A stretch of 32,262 nt of DNA, taken from contig CBFDBC010000012.1 of assembly GCA_965602945.1 (NCBI GenBank), positions 1-32,262 of the forward strand, read 5' to 3'. The DNA is from JAUXEH01 sp965602945 (GTDB lineage Bacteria; Acidobacteriota; Aminicenantia; Aminicenantales; Aminicenantaceae). The translations under genes and the position numbers were made by a program. Positions 1-8,004 of the stretch are shown one piece after another; within the stretch, counting starts at the first letter, position 1, and each line of letters starts with the position of its first letter. The notes under the pieces are model-generated. The model worked only from the letters and a program-made list of their open reading frames with translations. It searched no databases and was not told where the DNA came from.

Positions 1-1
1 T

Positions 2-2095
2 CTCTACCTGTTTGCCCTGCCTCTTTGCCTTCTCTTACTGCTAAACGCTCTCTCTGCGCAGCAAACAGCAGGAGAGCTGTTACAGAAAGCGCTCTGGATG
101 GAAGAGGCACAGGGAGACATCGCAAAGGCCATCGAAATCTACACAGAGATTTTGAAGCGGTTCCCAGATGAAAGAAAAGTTGCTGCCAAAGCCCAGCTTC
201 ATATCGGCCTCTGTTATGCGAAACTGGGATTGAGAGAAGCGCAGGATGCCTTCGAAAAGGTTGTTGACGAATATCCGGACCAGAGAGATGAAGTCAAGAT
301 CGCCCGGCAACAGCTGATGCGCCTTGCAAGAGCGAAAGCTGTGATCGAGAAAGGCCACACCGAACTGGCAATGCGCAAGGTCTTTACGGGCCATCCTAGA
401 GAATTTGTCGGTGCGCCCTCCCCTGATGGACGGTATCTTTCGACCGTGGATTGGACAACAGGTGACCTGGCCGTGAGAACCATCTCGACCGGGAAACAGC
501 GCCGGCTCACTCAAAAGGGTACTTGGGAGACATCGGAGTATGCTCTCGTCTCCATATGGTCACCTGACGGGAAGACACTGGCCTATTCCTGGTTAAATGA
601 GGAGGGATTTTATGAGCTTCGCATCATCGGCCTGGATGGAACAGGATCTCGGGCCCTCTATCGAAACAGAGAATATTTTCTCGTTCAACCTTATGACTGG
701 TCCCCTGACGGGCAATTCATCCTGGCGGGAATCGGGGAACAACAAAGCGTCACGCAAATAGCCGCCATCTCCTATGTGGACGGATCGATCCGGATTCTCA
801 ATGAGGGCCGGGGGATTCATCCCAGCTTCTATCTACCGGATGGGAGCGCCATCGTCTGTCAGTCTGTCTCGGCGAGCCCCGGATCTCGCGGAAGTGACAT
901 TGTTCTGCTTTCGGTTGAGAATGGAAAGGAAATCCCCCTGGTCGAGCATCCGGCACACGATTTCTCGCTCGGCTGGGATCCTCAGGAGAACAGGCTGCTT
1001 TTCATGAGTGACCGGACCGGAACCATGAGTATATGGGCCCTGGAGGTGACGGACGGTGCTCCACAAGGGCAGCCCTATCTCATCAAAAAGAATATCGGGA
1101 AGATGTCTCCTCTGGGTTTCACGCGGGCTGGAGGGCTGTATTATGTGATATATACGAGCATGGAGGATGTGTACACAGCGGCGCTGGATCTTGAAAAAAA
1201 CTCACTGCTGGTTACGCCCCGGCAGGCAGAGGACTTGTTCATGGGGGCCAACTCTTCACCCGACTTTTCGCCGGACGGGAATTCCCTTGCCTATATTTCC
1301 AGGCGTGCCCATGTCCCCGGGCGCTTCGAATCCCTGGCCATATGTATACTTTCCCTGGATTCAGGAGAAAAACGGGAGCTTTTCCCGGCCCTCGAGCTGA
1401 TGAGATTTATCCGCTGGTCGGCTGACGGGAAGAAATTCTTTTCCTATGGAATTGAAAAAAAAGGGCGCAAAGGATTGTATTCCATAGACACTCAAACAGG
1501 CGCAGTAGATATCATGTGGACGTGCAGACTGGACGAGGAGGTTATCAAACAGCTCGATGTGTTCCCGGAAGGCAAAACACTCGCCTATAAGATGTGGGAA
1601 CGCAAGAAGGTCGGAGAAGGCAATGTCATGAGCATACGCGTCCGGGATATTCGCACCGGGGAAGAAAAGGAACTCTATCAAAAGGTGAATGCCTCGGAGA
1701 GTCATCACATGTCTTTGTCTTCTGATGGGCGGTGGATTGTCTTCGATGACAGAACTCCCATGTGGACTTTGAACATCATACCTGCCGGGGGAGGGGAGCC
1801 GAGAGAGATACTCAAGATGGAAACCGGAGAGAGCCCGACCTCCTTCGATTGGAAGCCCGGTGTTCGAGAGATATTTTTCACGAAAAGCATAAGTGGGCAG
1901 CTGAATCAGCTCTGGCTCATGAAATTGGACGGAGAAGAGCCACAGAGGATCGACATGTCCATGAGGGGTATGAAGGAGCTGCGCTTCCATCCGGATGGGA
2001 AGCGGATTGCCTTCAGTGCTGCCTACAGAGAAGCAGAGCTCTGGGTGATGGAAAATCTGCTGCGCCTGGAAAGAAGCGAAAAGGCCATTAAATAA
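2..2095 (+). CDS. TPR and PD40/TolB-like beta-propeller protein, 5'-truncated by the window edge
   Basis: The frame is open from base 2. The residues before the first ATG (position 98) form the hydrophobic core of a signal peptide (LYLFALPLCLLLLLNALSA) followed by QQ, so the true start lies left of the window and the ATG at 98 is internal. The exported N-terminal part has a TPR-like segment (AIEIYTEILKRFPDE, then QLHIGLCYAKLG). About seven PD40 blades follow, marked by SPDG-type motifs (SPDGRYLS, SPDGKTLAY, SPDGQFIL, SPDGNSLAY, SADGKKFF, SSDGRWIV, HPDGKRIAF). PD40 propellers usually bind partners or act as non-catalytic propellers, as in TolB. No catalytic domain follows the propeller, so this is not an S9 peptidase. 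It converges on the next gene with a 19-base gap. Specific role unknown; a periplasmic scaffold or sensor is plausible. Confidence 0.85.
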   Translation, partial: LYLFALPLCLLLLLNALSAQQTAGELLQKALWMEEAQGDIAKAIEIYTEILKRFPDERKVAAKAQLHIGLCYAKLGLREAQDAFEKVVDEYPDQRDEVKIARQQLMRLARAKAVIEKGHTELAMRKVFTGHPREFVGAPSPDGRYLSTVDWTTGDLAVRTISTGKQRRLTQKGTWETSEYALVSIWSPDGKTLAYSWLNEEGFYELRIIGLDGTGSRALYRNREYFLVQPYDWSPDGQFILAGIGEQQSVTQIAAISYVDGSIRILNEGRGIHPSFYLPDGSAIVCQSVSASPGSRGSDIVLLSVENGKEIPLVEHPAHDFSLGWDPQENRLLFMSDRTGTMSIWALEVTDGAPQGQPYLIKKNIGKMSPLGFTRAGGLYYVIYTSMEDVYTAALDLEKNSLLVTPRQAEDLFMGANSSPDFSPDGNSLAYISRRAHVPGRFESLAICILSLDSGEKRELFPALELMRFIRWSADGKKFFSYGIEKKGRKGLYSIDTQTGAVDIMWTCRLDEEVIKQLDVFPEGKTLAYKMWERKKVGEGNVMSIRVRDIRTGEEKELYQKVNASESHHMSLSSDGRWIVFDDRTPMWTLNIIPAGGGEPREILKMETGESPTSFDWKPGVREIFFTKSISGQLNQLWLMKLDGEEPQRIDMSMRGMKELRFHPDGKRIAFSAAYREAELWVMENLLRLERSEKAIK

Positions 2096-2114
2096 ATATT
2101 CTACTCTGCTTATT

Positions 2115-3080
2115 TCACTGGTTTGATGGTGGGATCCTAATCAATTCGAAGCTGAAATAGAAGTCGCCTCCGGCAAAAAGAGTCGAGTACCAGCCATCAA
2201 TCGTCGTCTTTTTTCCTCTTTGGATTGTCTCGTAGTAGTATTCTTCTAGAAAAAGGAATTGTGGCAATGCGATAGTCCCCACATCTATTCGCCATGTATC
2301 TTCACCTGTTCTGGATATCCAGATGTTGAAAGGATGAATAGACGCTTCACCCAGATGAGCACTTTTACGGCATTCTATATTGTGGTAGGTAGGCTCTCTG
2401 CCTTCTGTCTGGTAACGCAGTGTCATCATGATATAATCGTGCAAGTGTCCATCTGTACCTAATAGGTAAGATTCGCCAGGATCCATAGTCAATATGTCTT
2501 TGTCAAAAGCATGGAGTTCGATAAGGAAATATCTATAAGTGGACTCTTCACCATTTGTGTAGGGATGAAATTCATTGTTTATAAAATTTTGCATACAAAA
2601 AGGATCACATGTATCGCATAAATTTTGACAGCCTTCATCATAGGGAGGAGGAAATACAGAACAGGGTTTCCCATAATCTGGGTCAATATAAGGATAATCC
2701 CCCTCATAAAGTTTCGAAAGAAAAACATCTTCGAAGTCCACATGCCGGTCAGTCGGATTGGAAATCTTAAATCCAATATAGGTAACAAAATCGTTATCCT
2801 TCCTCCATGCTCCGGGACTATTTTTCTCTACTAAAACTTCGATATTTTCATCCTGACCGTCGTAATATCCCGAATAGTCGCCGTACAACATTGTAACAAC
2901 ACTGCTTCCTATTGGAAGTTGAACCGCCCAGGTGGCTTCTTCTTCGGGTTCTTCCTTATCCAGCCCCGGTGGACTATCGGGTTTTGCCAGCGTTTGAACC
3001 TGGGCCTGCATGATGATGGCCGCTAGAAACAAAGCCACCGTTATAAAACCTAAAATTCCCAATACGCTCCATTTTCTCAT
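2115..3080 (-). CDS. Hypothetical exported protein with a cysteine cluster
   Basis: 321 aa. The N-terminus has a positively charged start and a hydrophobic stretch (LGILGFITVALFLAAIIMQA), a signal peptide or membrane anchor, then a Pro/Glu-rich linker (about residues 32-48) and a soluble body rich in aromatic residues and acids. About residues 135-165 hold five Cys with spacing C-x10-C-x3-C-x2-C-x3-C, suggesting disulfides or metal binding outside the cytoplasm. The start is supported by AGGAGG seven bases upstream. I do not recognise a family. Base composition is clearly A+T-richer than the genes to the right, a trait shared with the PEGA gene upstream. A 41-bp element at 3159-3199 lies upstream of this gene and recurs upstream of the PEGA gene, hinting at shared regulation or common acquisition. 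Confidence 0.75.
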   Translation of the reverse strand: MRKWSVLGILGFITVALFLAAIIMQAQVQTLAKPDSPPGLDKEEPEEEATWAVQLPIGSSVVTMLYGDYSGYYDGQDENIEVLVEKNSPGAWRKDNDFVTYIGFKISNPTDRHVDFEDVFLSKLYEGDYPYIDPDYGKPCSVFPPPYDEGCQNLCDTCDPFCMQNFINNEFHPYTNGEESTYRYFLIELHAFDKDILTMDPGESYLLGTDGHLHDYIMMTLRYQTEGREPTYHNIECRKSAHLGEASIHPFNIWISRTGEDTWRIDVGTIALPQFLFLEEYYYETIQRGKKTTIDGWYSTLFAGGDFYFSFELIRIPPSNQ

Positions 3081-3158
3081 TGCATCCTCCTGTTCATGGT
3101 TTTTCGAATCTGGAATTCCCTCTTCTGGTTACTAATATGTGATTTTTCAAGGCGGCGA

Positions 3159-3199
3159 GTGTTAAGGGCACGTGCAAATTCCCCTCATATTCAGTGGAA
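3159..3199. repeat. Copy A of a 41-bp diverged direct repeat, upstream of the hypothetical exported gene
   Basis: This stretch aligns without gaps to 3917-3957. The shared blocks are GTGTTAAGG, then ACGTGCAAAT, and GTGGAA at the end, with mismatches scattered between. It lies 79 bases upstream of the start of the leftward gene ending at 2115, and 28 bases past the stop of the PEGA gene. On the leftward strand it contains TTTGCACGT followed by CCTTAACAC. Confidence 0.7.
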
Positions 3200-3226
3200 G
3201 CGTGGCCTGGATCGTGGTTAACGACT

Positions 3227-3891
3227 TTATCTAATGGTAAACTTTTCACTCATCCCGTGTATGTCTTTCATGTTGGGATTTTCGGGAGAAACATTGACCC
3301 TGATTCTATAATCCGTGCCATCTACGAGTGACGGGTCGACGGTCCATGTATATGAGCCGTTGTTCTCTAGGTCTGAAACAATAGTCAGTATTTCACTTCG
3401 CCCTTTGTATAAATAAAGCTTAACATAGGGTAGATACAGGGATTTCATCTTTTTCCTGTTCACCCCCATGGTGTTCTGGGCCTCCCAGGTGATTACCACT
3501 TTTTCTCCCTTAGCCCAGATCGTATCCGCTGTCGGATTCGTCATGGTTATTAAGACCGGCTGCAATTTGGCATCCACAATAATGGCATTCTGCCCAATGT
3601 GTTTGGCGGTGGCAATAATAGTCGTATCCCAATCTCTGAACCCCTCTTTTAGGATCTTAATGGTATGAGATCCAAGTTTTACTTCAAAAAAGGCGTATGT
3701 TCTTTCCCCCGTATCCAGACCATCTATGTATATATATGCGTGCCAGGGCTCAGAGCGCACAAAAAGCTCTGCATACCCTTTCTCCTTACCCTTATCTTGG
3801 ATAGGGATCTCCGGGCTTGCAGGATCATGGCATGATAATAAAAACGTCATAAGCGCCAGGGCAAAAAAACAGTCGTTGGTTTCATCATCAT
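3227..3891 (-). CDS. PEGA-domain lipoprotein with an apparent one-base frameshift in the signal peptide
   Basis: The intact downstream frame (3850 to 3227) begins MTFLLSC, too short for a signal peptide although LLSC is a lipobox. If the T7 tract (plus-strand A7, 3863-3869) had one more base, the ATG triplets at 3883-3891 would read MKPTTVFFALALMTFLLSC, a textbook lipoprotein signal. I therefore give the gene from 3891 with a frameshift near 3866. The body has a PEGA domain (about residues 25-75 of the short form: AELFVRSEPWHAYIYIDG, then GSHTIKI). A second beta-sandwich beginning TNPTADTIWAKGEKVVITW resembles the Kre9/Knh1-type cell-wall module. PEGA modules are typically surface or peptidoglycan associated. 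The break could be a sequencing error, a real mutation, or phase variation. No Shine-Dalgarno is visible before 3891. Confidence 0.75.
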
Positions 3892-3916
3892 CAATATAGG
3901 TTTATTAAAATGACTT

Positions 3917-3957
3917 GTGTTAAGGAAACGTGCAAATCCTCCGCATGTTTGGTGGAA
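3917..3957. repeat. Copy B of the 41-bp diverged direct repeat, upstream of the PEGA lipoprotein gene
   Basis: It matches 3159-3199 over its whole length with about eight mismatches. It sits 26 bases upstream of the reconstructed ATG at 3891. On the leftward strand it carries TTTGCACGT and CCTTAACAC. The TTAACA could act as a -35, but the best -10-like hexamer (TATATT, plus-strand 3893-3898) is 19 bases away, so a promoter assignment is uncertain. Confidence 0.7.
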
Positions 3958-4107
3958 CTCAGACGAAATCCTTTGAAAAAAGACCCTGTTGGGGTGCCTC
4001 AGGATTCGTCCCGTTCTTTGGCGGTGAGAAATTTTTGACAAGGCGCCGGAGTATGTGTTAGACAGGGAAATGCATTCATGGCCTTGTACTTCAGGGGAGT
4101 AAACACC

Positions 4108-6387
4108 ATGCACAAACATCTCTGTCTTTTTTTGGCCACCGCCGCCGCCCTGCTGTTTTCCAGCTGCGGTACGGGCCCTGAGTCGCCTGCAGCCAAGTAT
4201 GACAATGAGGCGCTGGTTACCCTGGACCGGATCTTCGCACCAGAGGAATTTTCCGACCAGAGGTTCGGCCCGGCCCGCTGGTTGGCCGCCGGGGAAGGAT
4301 ACACGACGCTGGAATCATCGGAATCTCTACAGGGGGGGCGGGATATCGTGCGCTACGATCCGGAAAGCGGGGAGCGGGAGATCCTGGTCAAGGCCGAAGA
4401 GCTAATTCCCGAGGGTAGTGACGAACCCCTGCGTTTATCCAACTACATCTGGTCTCAGGACGCAAAAAAGCTCCTGATCTTCACTAACACACAGCGGGTC
4501 TGGAGGCAGAACACACGCGGCGACTACTGGGTGCTGGATCTGGCCGGTGGCAGGCTGCGTCAGCTGGGAAGCCGGTTCGAGCCGTCCTCCCTTATGTTCG
4601 CGAAGTTCTCGCCTGATGGAAGCCGTGTGGGTTACGTCATGCAGAACAACATCTATGTGGAGGATCTCAGAACAGGCCGTATCGCCCGGCTTACGCGGGA
4701 TGGTTCCGAAAACATCATCAACGGAACGTTCGACTGGGTGTACGAGGAGGAGTTCGGACTCAGGGATGGGTTCCGTTGGAGCCCGGACGGGAAGCACATC
4801 GCCTACTGGCAGCTCGACAGCTCCGAGGTGAGGGAATTCCACATGATCAACAACACCGACGGGCTCTACCCTCGTATCATCACATTCAAATACCCCAAGG
4901 TCGGGGAGACGAACTCCCGCTGCCGAGTGGGCGTGGTGAGCGCCCGAGGGGGCAATACACTGTGGTTCCATCTGGAGGGCGATTCGCGCGACTTCTACAT
5001 CGCCCGCATGGACTGGGCCGCCAGCTCGCGCGAGATCGTGCTGCAGCGGCTCAACCGGCTGCAGAACACCAACCGGGTCATGCTGGGAGACATCTTCACC
5101 GGCAGGACACGGAATGTGTTCACGGACGAGGATGATGCCTGGGTGGAAGTGGTGGATGACCTGTACTGGCTGGAGGATGACAGGTATTTCACCTGGGTGA
5201 GCGAGCGCGACGGCTGGAACCATGCCTACCGCGTTTCTAGGGACGGGAAAGAGATGACCTGCCTGACACCGGGGGACTACGACGTCGTGCGCATCCTGCG
5301 GCTGGACGAAGAAAACGGCTGGCTGTACTTCATCGCCTGCCCGGACCTGCCGACCGAAAGGCTCCTCTTCAGGGCCCCGCTGGACGGTTCCGGGACCCTC
5401 GAGCGGCTGACTCCGGAAGACCAGCCGGGAAGCCACGGGTACCAGGTCTCGAGGGGCGGACTCTGGGCCATCCACACCTACTCGGCCTTTGACACGCCCT
5501 CCGTGACCGAACTGGTCAGGCTGCCCGGCCATGAGACCGTCCGGGTGCTGGTGGACAACGCACAGCTCAGATCCAAGGTCACATCTCTGGCCAGAGAGCC
5601 CGTGGAGTTTTTCCGGATCGATATCGGGGATGGTGTCCTGCTCGATGCCTGGTGCATGAAGCCTCCTGACTTCGATCCCGCGAAGAAATACCCACTGCTG
5701 CTCCACGTATACGGAGAGCCGGCCGGCTCCACGGTCCAGAACCGCTGGGGCGGGCGCAACTATTTCTGGCACACGATGCTTACCCAGCAGGGATACCTGG
5801 TGATGAGCATCGACAACCGCGGTACCAACGTGCCCCGGGGTCGGGAGTGGCGTAAATGCATCTACCGCCAGATCGGCATCCTGGCCTCGGCCGATCAGGC
5901 CGCGGCCCTCAGGGCAATCCTGGCCGAGCGCCCGTATGTGGATCCGGACCGTGTGGGGATCTGGGGGTGGAGCGGGGGCGGGCAGATGAGCCTGAATGCC
6001 ATCTTCCGCTACCCCGAGCTTTACAGCACGGCCATGGCCATCGCCTTTGTTGCCAACCAACTCTATTACGACACGATCTATCAGGAACGGTACATGGGGC
6101 TGCCCGATGACAACGCAGAAGGCTACCGCGACGGCTCTCCCGTCAACTTCGCCCATCAACTGCAGGGAAACCTGCTGATCGCACACGGGACCGCCGATGA
6201 CAACGTGCACTACCAGAGCTTCGAGGCCCTGGTCAACGAGCTCATCAAACACAACAAACCTTTCACCATGATGTCCTACCCCAACCGCACCCACGGCATT
6301 CGAGAGGGGGAGAATACATCCCGCCATCTCTTCGAGCTGCTGACACGTTACCTGAGGGAGAACATGCCGCCCGGCCCGGTTCGGTGA
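4108..6387 (+). CDS. Dipeptidyl peptidase IV-like serine peptidase (S9B), lipoprotein
   Basis: 759 aa from the ATG at 4108, preferred over the in-frame ATG at 4078 because AGGGGAG precedes it and it begins a clean lipoprotein signal (MHKHLCLFLATAAALLFSSC, lipobox FSSC). An eight-bladed-type DPP-IV propeller fills roughly residues 30-490 and includes the YEEEF segment (Glu 213-215), the double-Glu motif that anchors the substrate N-terminus in DPP-IV. The C-terminal alpha/beta-hydrolase domain has nucleophile Ser622 in GWSGGG, Asp697/698 in GTADDN and His729 in RTHG, a complete triad. Expected activity is release of X-Pro or X-Ala dipeptides from peptide N-termini at the cell surface or periplasm. 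It is the first gene of a five-gene rightward cluster and complements the two M24 prolyl peptidases further right. Confidence 0.93.
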   Translation: MHKHLCLFLATAAALLFSSCGTGPESPAAKYDNEALVTLDRIFAPEEFSDQRFGPARWLAAGEGYTTLESSESLQGGRDIVRYDPESGEREILVKAEELIPEGSDEPLRLSNYIWSQDAKKLLIFTNTQRVWRQNTRGDYWVLDLAGGRLRQLGSRFEPSSLMFAKFSPDGSRVGYVMQNNIYVEDLRTGRIARLTRDGSENIINGTFDWVYEEEFGLRDGFRWSPDGKHIAYWQLDSSEVREFHMINNTDGLYPRIITFKYPKVGETNSRCRVGVVSARGGNTLWFHLEGDSRDFYIARMDWAASSREIVLQRLNRLQNTNRVMLGDIFTGRTRNVFTDEDDAWVEVVDDLYWLEDDRYFTWVSERDGWNHAYRVSRDGKEMTCLTPGDYDVVRILRLDEENGWLYFIACPDLPTERLLFRAPLDGSGTLERLTPEDQPGSHGYQVSRGGLWAIHTYSAFDTPSVTELVRLPGHETVRVLVDNAQLRSKVTSLAREPVEFFRIDIGDGVLLDAWCMKPPDFDPAKKYPLLLHVYGEPAGSTVQNRWGGRNYFWHTMLTQQGYLVMSIDNRGTNVPRGREWRKCIYRQIGILASADQAAALRAILAERPYVDPDRVGIWGWSGGGQMSLNAIFRYPELYSTAMAIAFVANQLYYDTIYQERYMGLPDDNAEGYRDGSPVNFAHQLQGNLLIAHGTADDNVHYQSFEALVNELIKHNKPFTMMSYPNRTHGIREGENTSRHLFELLTRYLRENMPPGPVR

Positions 6388-6433
6388 TCCTCCCTATGCA
6401 GATTTATGAGAAAATGACGGACAGGAGGGAGCC

Positions 6434-7990
6434 ATGAGACGAAATAGACTCAGCTGGACTGTATGCCTGGGCCTGGCCGCCCTGGCCCTGACAGGCTGCG
6501 TAGGAGAACGGAAAGCGTTTCCAGAAAAACCCAACATCCTCTTCATAATGACGGATGATCATGCATCGCATGCCATTGGCGCCTACGGCAGCCGCATCAA
6601 TACCACCCCTCACCTCGACCGTATCGCAGCCGAGGGCATGCGTTTCGAGAACTGCTTCTGCACCAACAGCATCTGCGCGCCCAGCCGGGCCGTGATCCTC
6701 ACGGGCCGCTACAGCCATCTCAACGGGCTGCGCGACAATGCACTCCGCTTCGATGGAACGCAGCTCACGTTTCCCAAGCTGCTGCAGCAGGCTGGCTACC
6801 AGACCGCCATGATCGGCAAGTGGCATCTCAAAAGCGATCCCACGGGATTCGACTACTGGAACGTTCTGCCCGGGCAGGGAAACTATTACAACCCGGACAT
6901 GATCGAGATGGGGGAGAGAAAGCGGTTCCCGGGATATGTGACCGACCTCGTCACCGACTTCGCCCTGGATTTCCTGGAAAACCGGAGGGACCCGGACAGG
7001 CCGTTCATGGTCATGCTCCACCACAAGGCCCCCCACCGCAACTGGCAGCCCGCCGTGCGGCATCTGACCATGTACGACGACACCGCCTTCCCCGAGCCCG
7101 AGACTTTGTTCGACGATTACGCGACCCGTTCGGACGCGGCGAGGGAGCAGGAGATGACCCTGCGCGACCACATGCGCCCGGATTATGACCTGAAAATGGG
7201 GGACCCTCCGTCCCGGCTCGACGACGCCCAGCGGGCCGCGTGGGAGGCGGCTTACGGACCCAAGAAGGAGGCGTACGCTCGGGAAGATCCCCAGGGGGAA
7301 GCTCTGGTTCGCTGGAAGTACAAGCGTTATATGGAGGACTACCTGGGCTGTATCGCATCCGTGGATGAGAACATCGGGCGGGTACTGGATTATCTGGACA
7401 GGTCAGGACTGGCCGACAGCACGCTGGTGGTCTACACTTCGGATCAGGGATTTTACCTGGGGGATCACGGATGGTTCGACAAGCGGTTCATGTACGAGGA
7501 ATCGCTGCGCATGCCCCTGCTGGTTCGCTTCCCAGGCGCCCTCCCCGCCGGCTCGATCAACACCGACCTGGTCCTCAACCTGGATTTCGGGCCCACCTTC
7601 CTGGACCTGGCCGGGATCCCGACCCCCGAGAGCATGCAGGGAGTGTCGCTGAAACCGCTCCTCCTAGACAACCGGCCCGGGGATTGGCGGAAATCCGTGT
7701 ACTATCACTACTACGAGTACCCGGGTGCGCACATGGTCAAACGGCACTTTGGGGTCCGTACGGACAAATACAAACTACTCCGCTTCTACCATGACATCGA
7801 CGCCTGGGAGCTTTACGACCTGGAGGAAGATCCCCAGGAGCTCAACAACGTCTTCGCTGATCCCGCATACGCGGCGGTGGCGGAGGAGCTCAAGGAAGAG
7901 CTGGCCCGGCTCCGGGAGCTTTACGGAGATTCGGAGGAGCTGGACCGGGAGTTCATCCGTCAGGATGCAGAAAGCCGCAGCCGGAGGTGA
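6434..7990 (+). CDS. Sulfatase (alkaline-phosphatase superfamily, S1), lipoprotein
   Basis: 518 aa, start preceded by AGGAGGGAGCC. The N-terminus is a lipoprotein signal with lipobox LTGC (Cys22). Metal-binding Asp41-Asp42 sit in MTDDH. The sulfatase signature CAPSR has Cys81, the residue converted to formylglycine, so a maturase (anSME or FGE, not in this window) is required. HKAPHRN and SDQGFYLGDHGWFDKRFMYEES are the other active-site segments typical of GlcNAc-6-sulfatase or iduronate-sulfatase-like S1 enzymes. A C-terminal extension contains YEYPGAH and DLEEDPQELNN, as in DUF4976-bearing sulfatases. Likely removes sulfate esters from a polysaccharide or mucin-type glycan outside the cytoplasm; the exact substrate cannot be read from sequence. 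It lies 46 bases after the DPP-IV gene, and its stop abuts the next gene's ribosome site. Confidence 0.93.
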   Translation: MRRNRLSWTVCLGLAALALTGCVGERKAFPEKPNILFIMTDDHASHAIGAYGSRINTTPHLDRIAAEGMRFENCFCTNSICAPSRAVILTGRYSHLNGLRDNALRFDGTQLTFPKLLQQAGYQTAMIGKWHLKSDPTGFDYWNVLPGQGNYYNPDMIEMGERKRFPGYVTDLVTDFALDFLENRRDPDRPFMVMLHHKAPHRNWQPAVRHLTMYDDTAFPEPETLFDDYATRSDAAREQEMTLRDHMRPDYDLKMGDPPSRLDDAQRAAWEAAYGPKKEAYAREDPQGEALVRWKYKRYMEDYLGCIASVDENIGRVLDYLDRSGLADSTLVVYTSDQGFYLGDHGWFDKRFMYEESLRMPLLVRFPGALPAGSINTDLVLNLDFGPTFLDLAGIPTPESMQGVSLKPLLLDNRPGDWRKSVYYHYYEYPGAHMVKRHFGVRTDKYKLLRFYHDIDAWELYDLEEDPQELNNVFADPAYAAVAEELKEELARLRELYGDSEELDREFIRQDAESRSRR

Positions 7991-8004
7991 CAATGGAGGA
8001 TACC

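Noticed and set aside
4035..4063. Perfect TTGACA before the DPP-IV gene as a promoter
   Set aside because: No acceptable -10 occurs at 16-18 bases (best is TTAGAC or TAGACA), so a promoter cannot be supported.
3847..4119. 90-residue leftward open frame ending in MMMKPTTVFLPWRL
   Set aside because: Only its tail is meaningful: it is the frameshifted signal peptide start of the PEGA lipoprotein. The rest lacks a ribosome site and motif.
4435..6327. Long open frame antisense to the DPP-IV gene
   Set aside because: The sense frame has a full catalytic triad and lipoprotein signal. The antisense product is rich in His, Val, Gly and Pro without any domain, a shadow of biased codon use.
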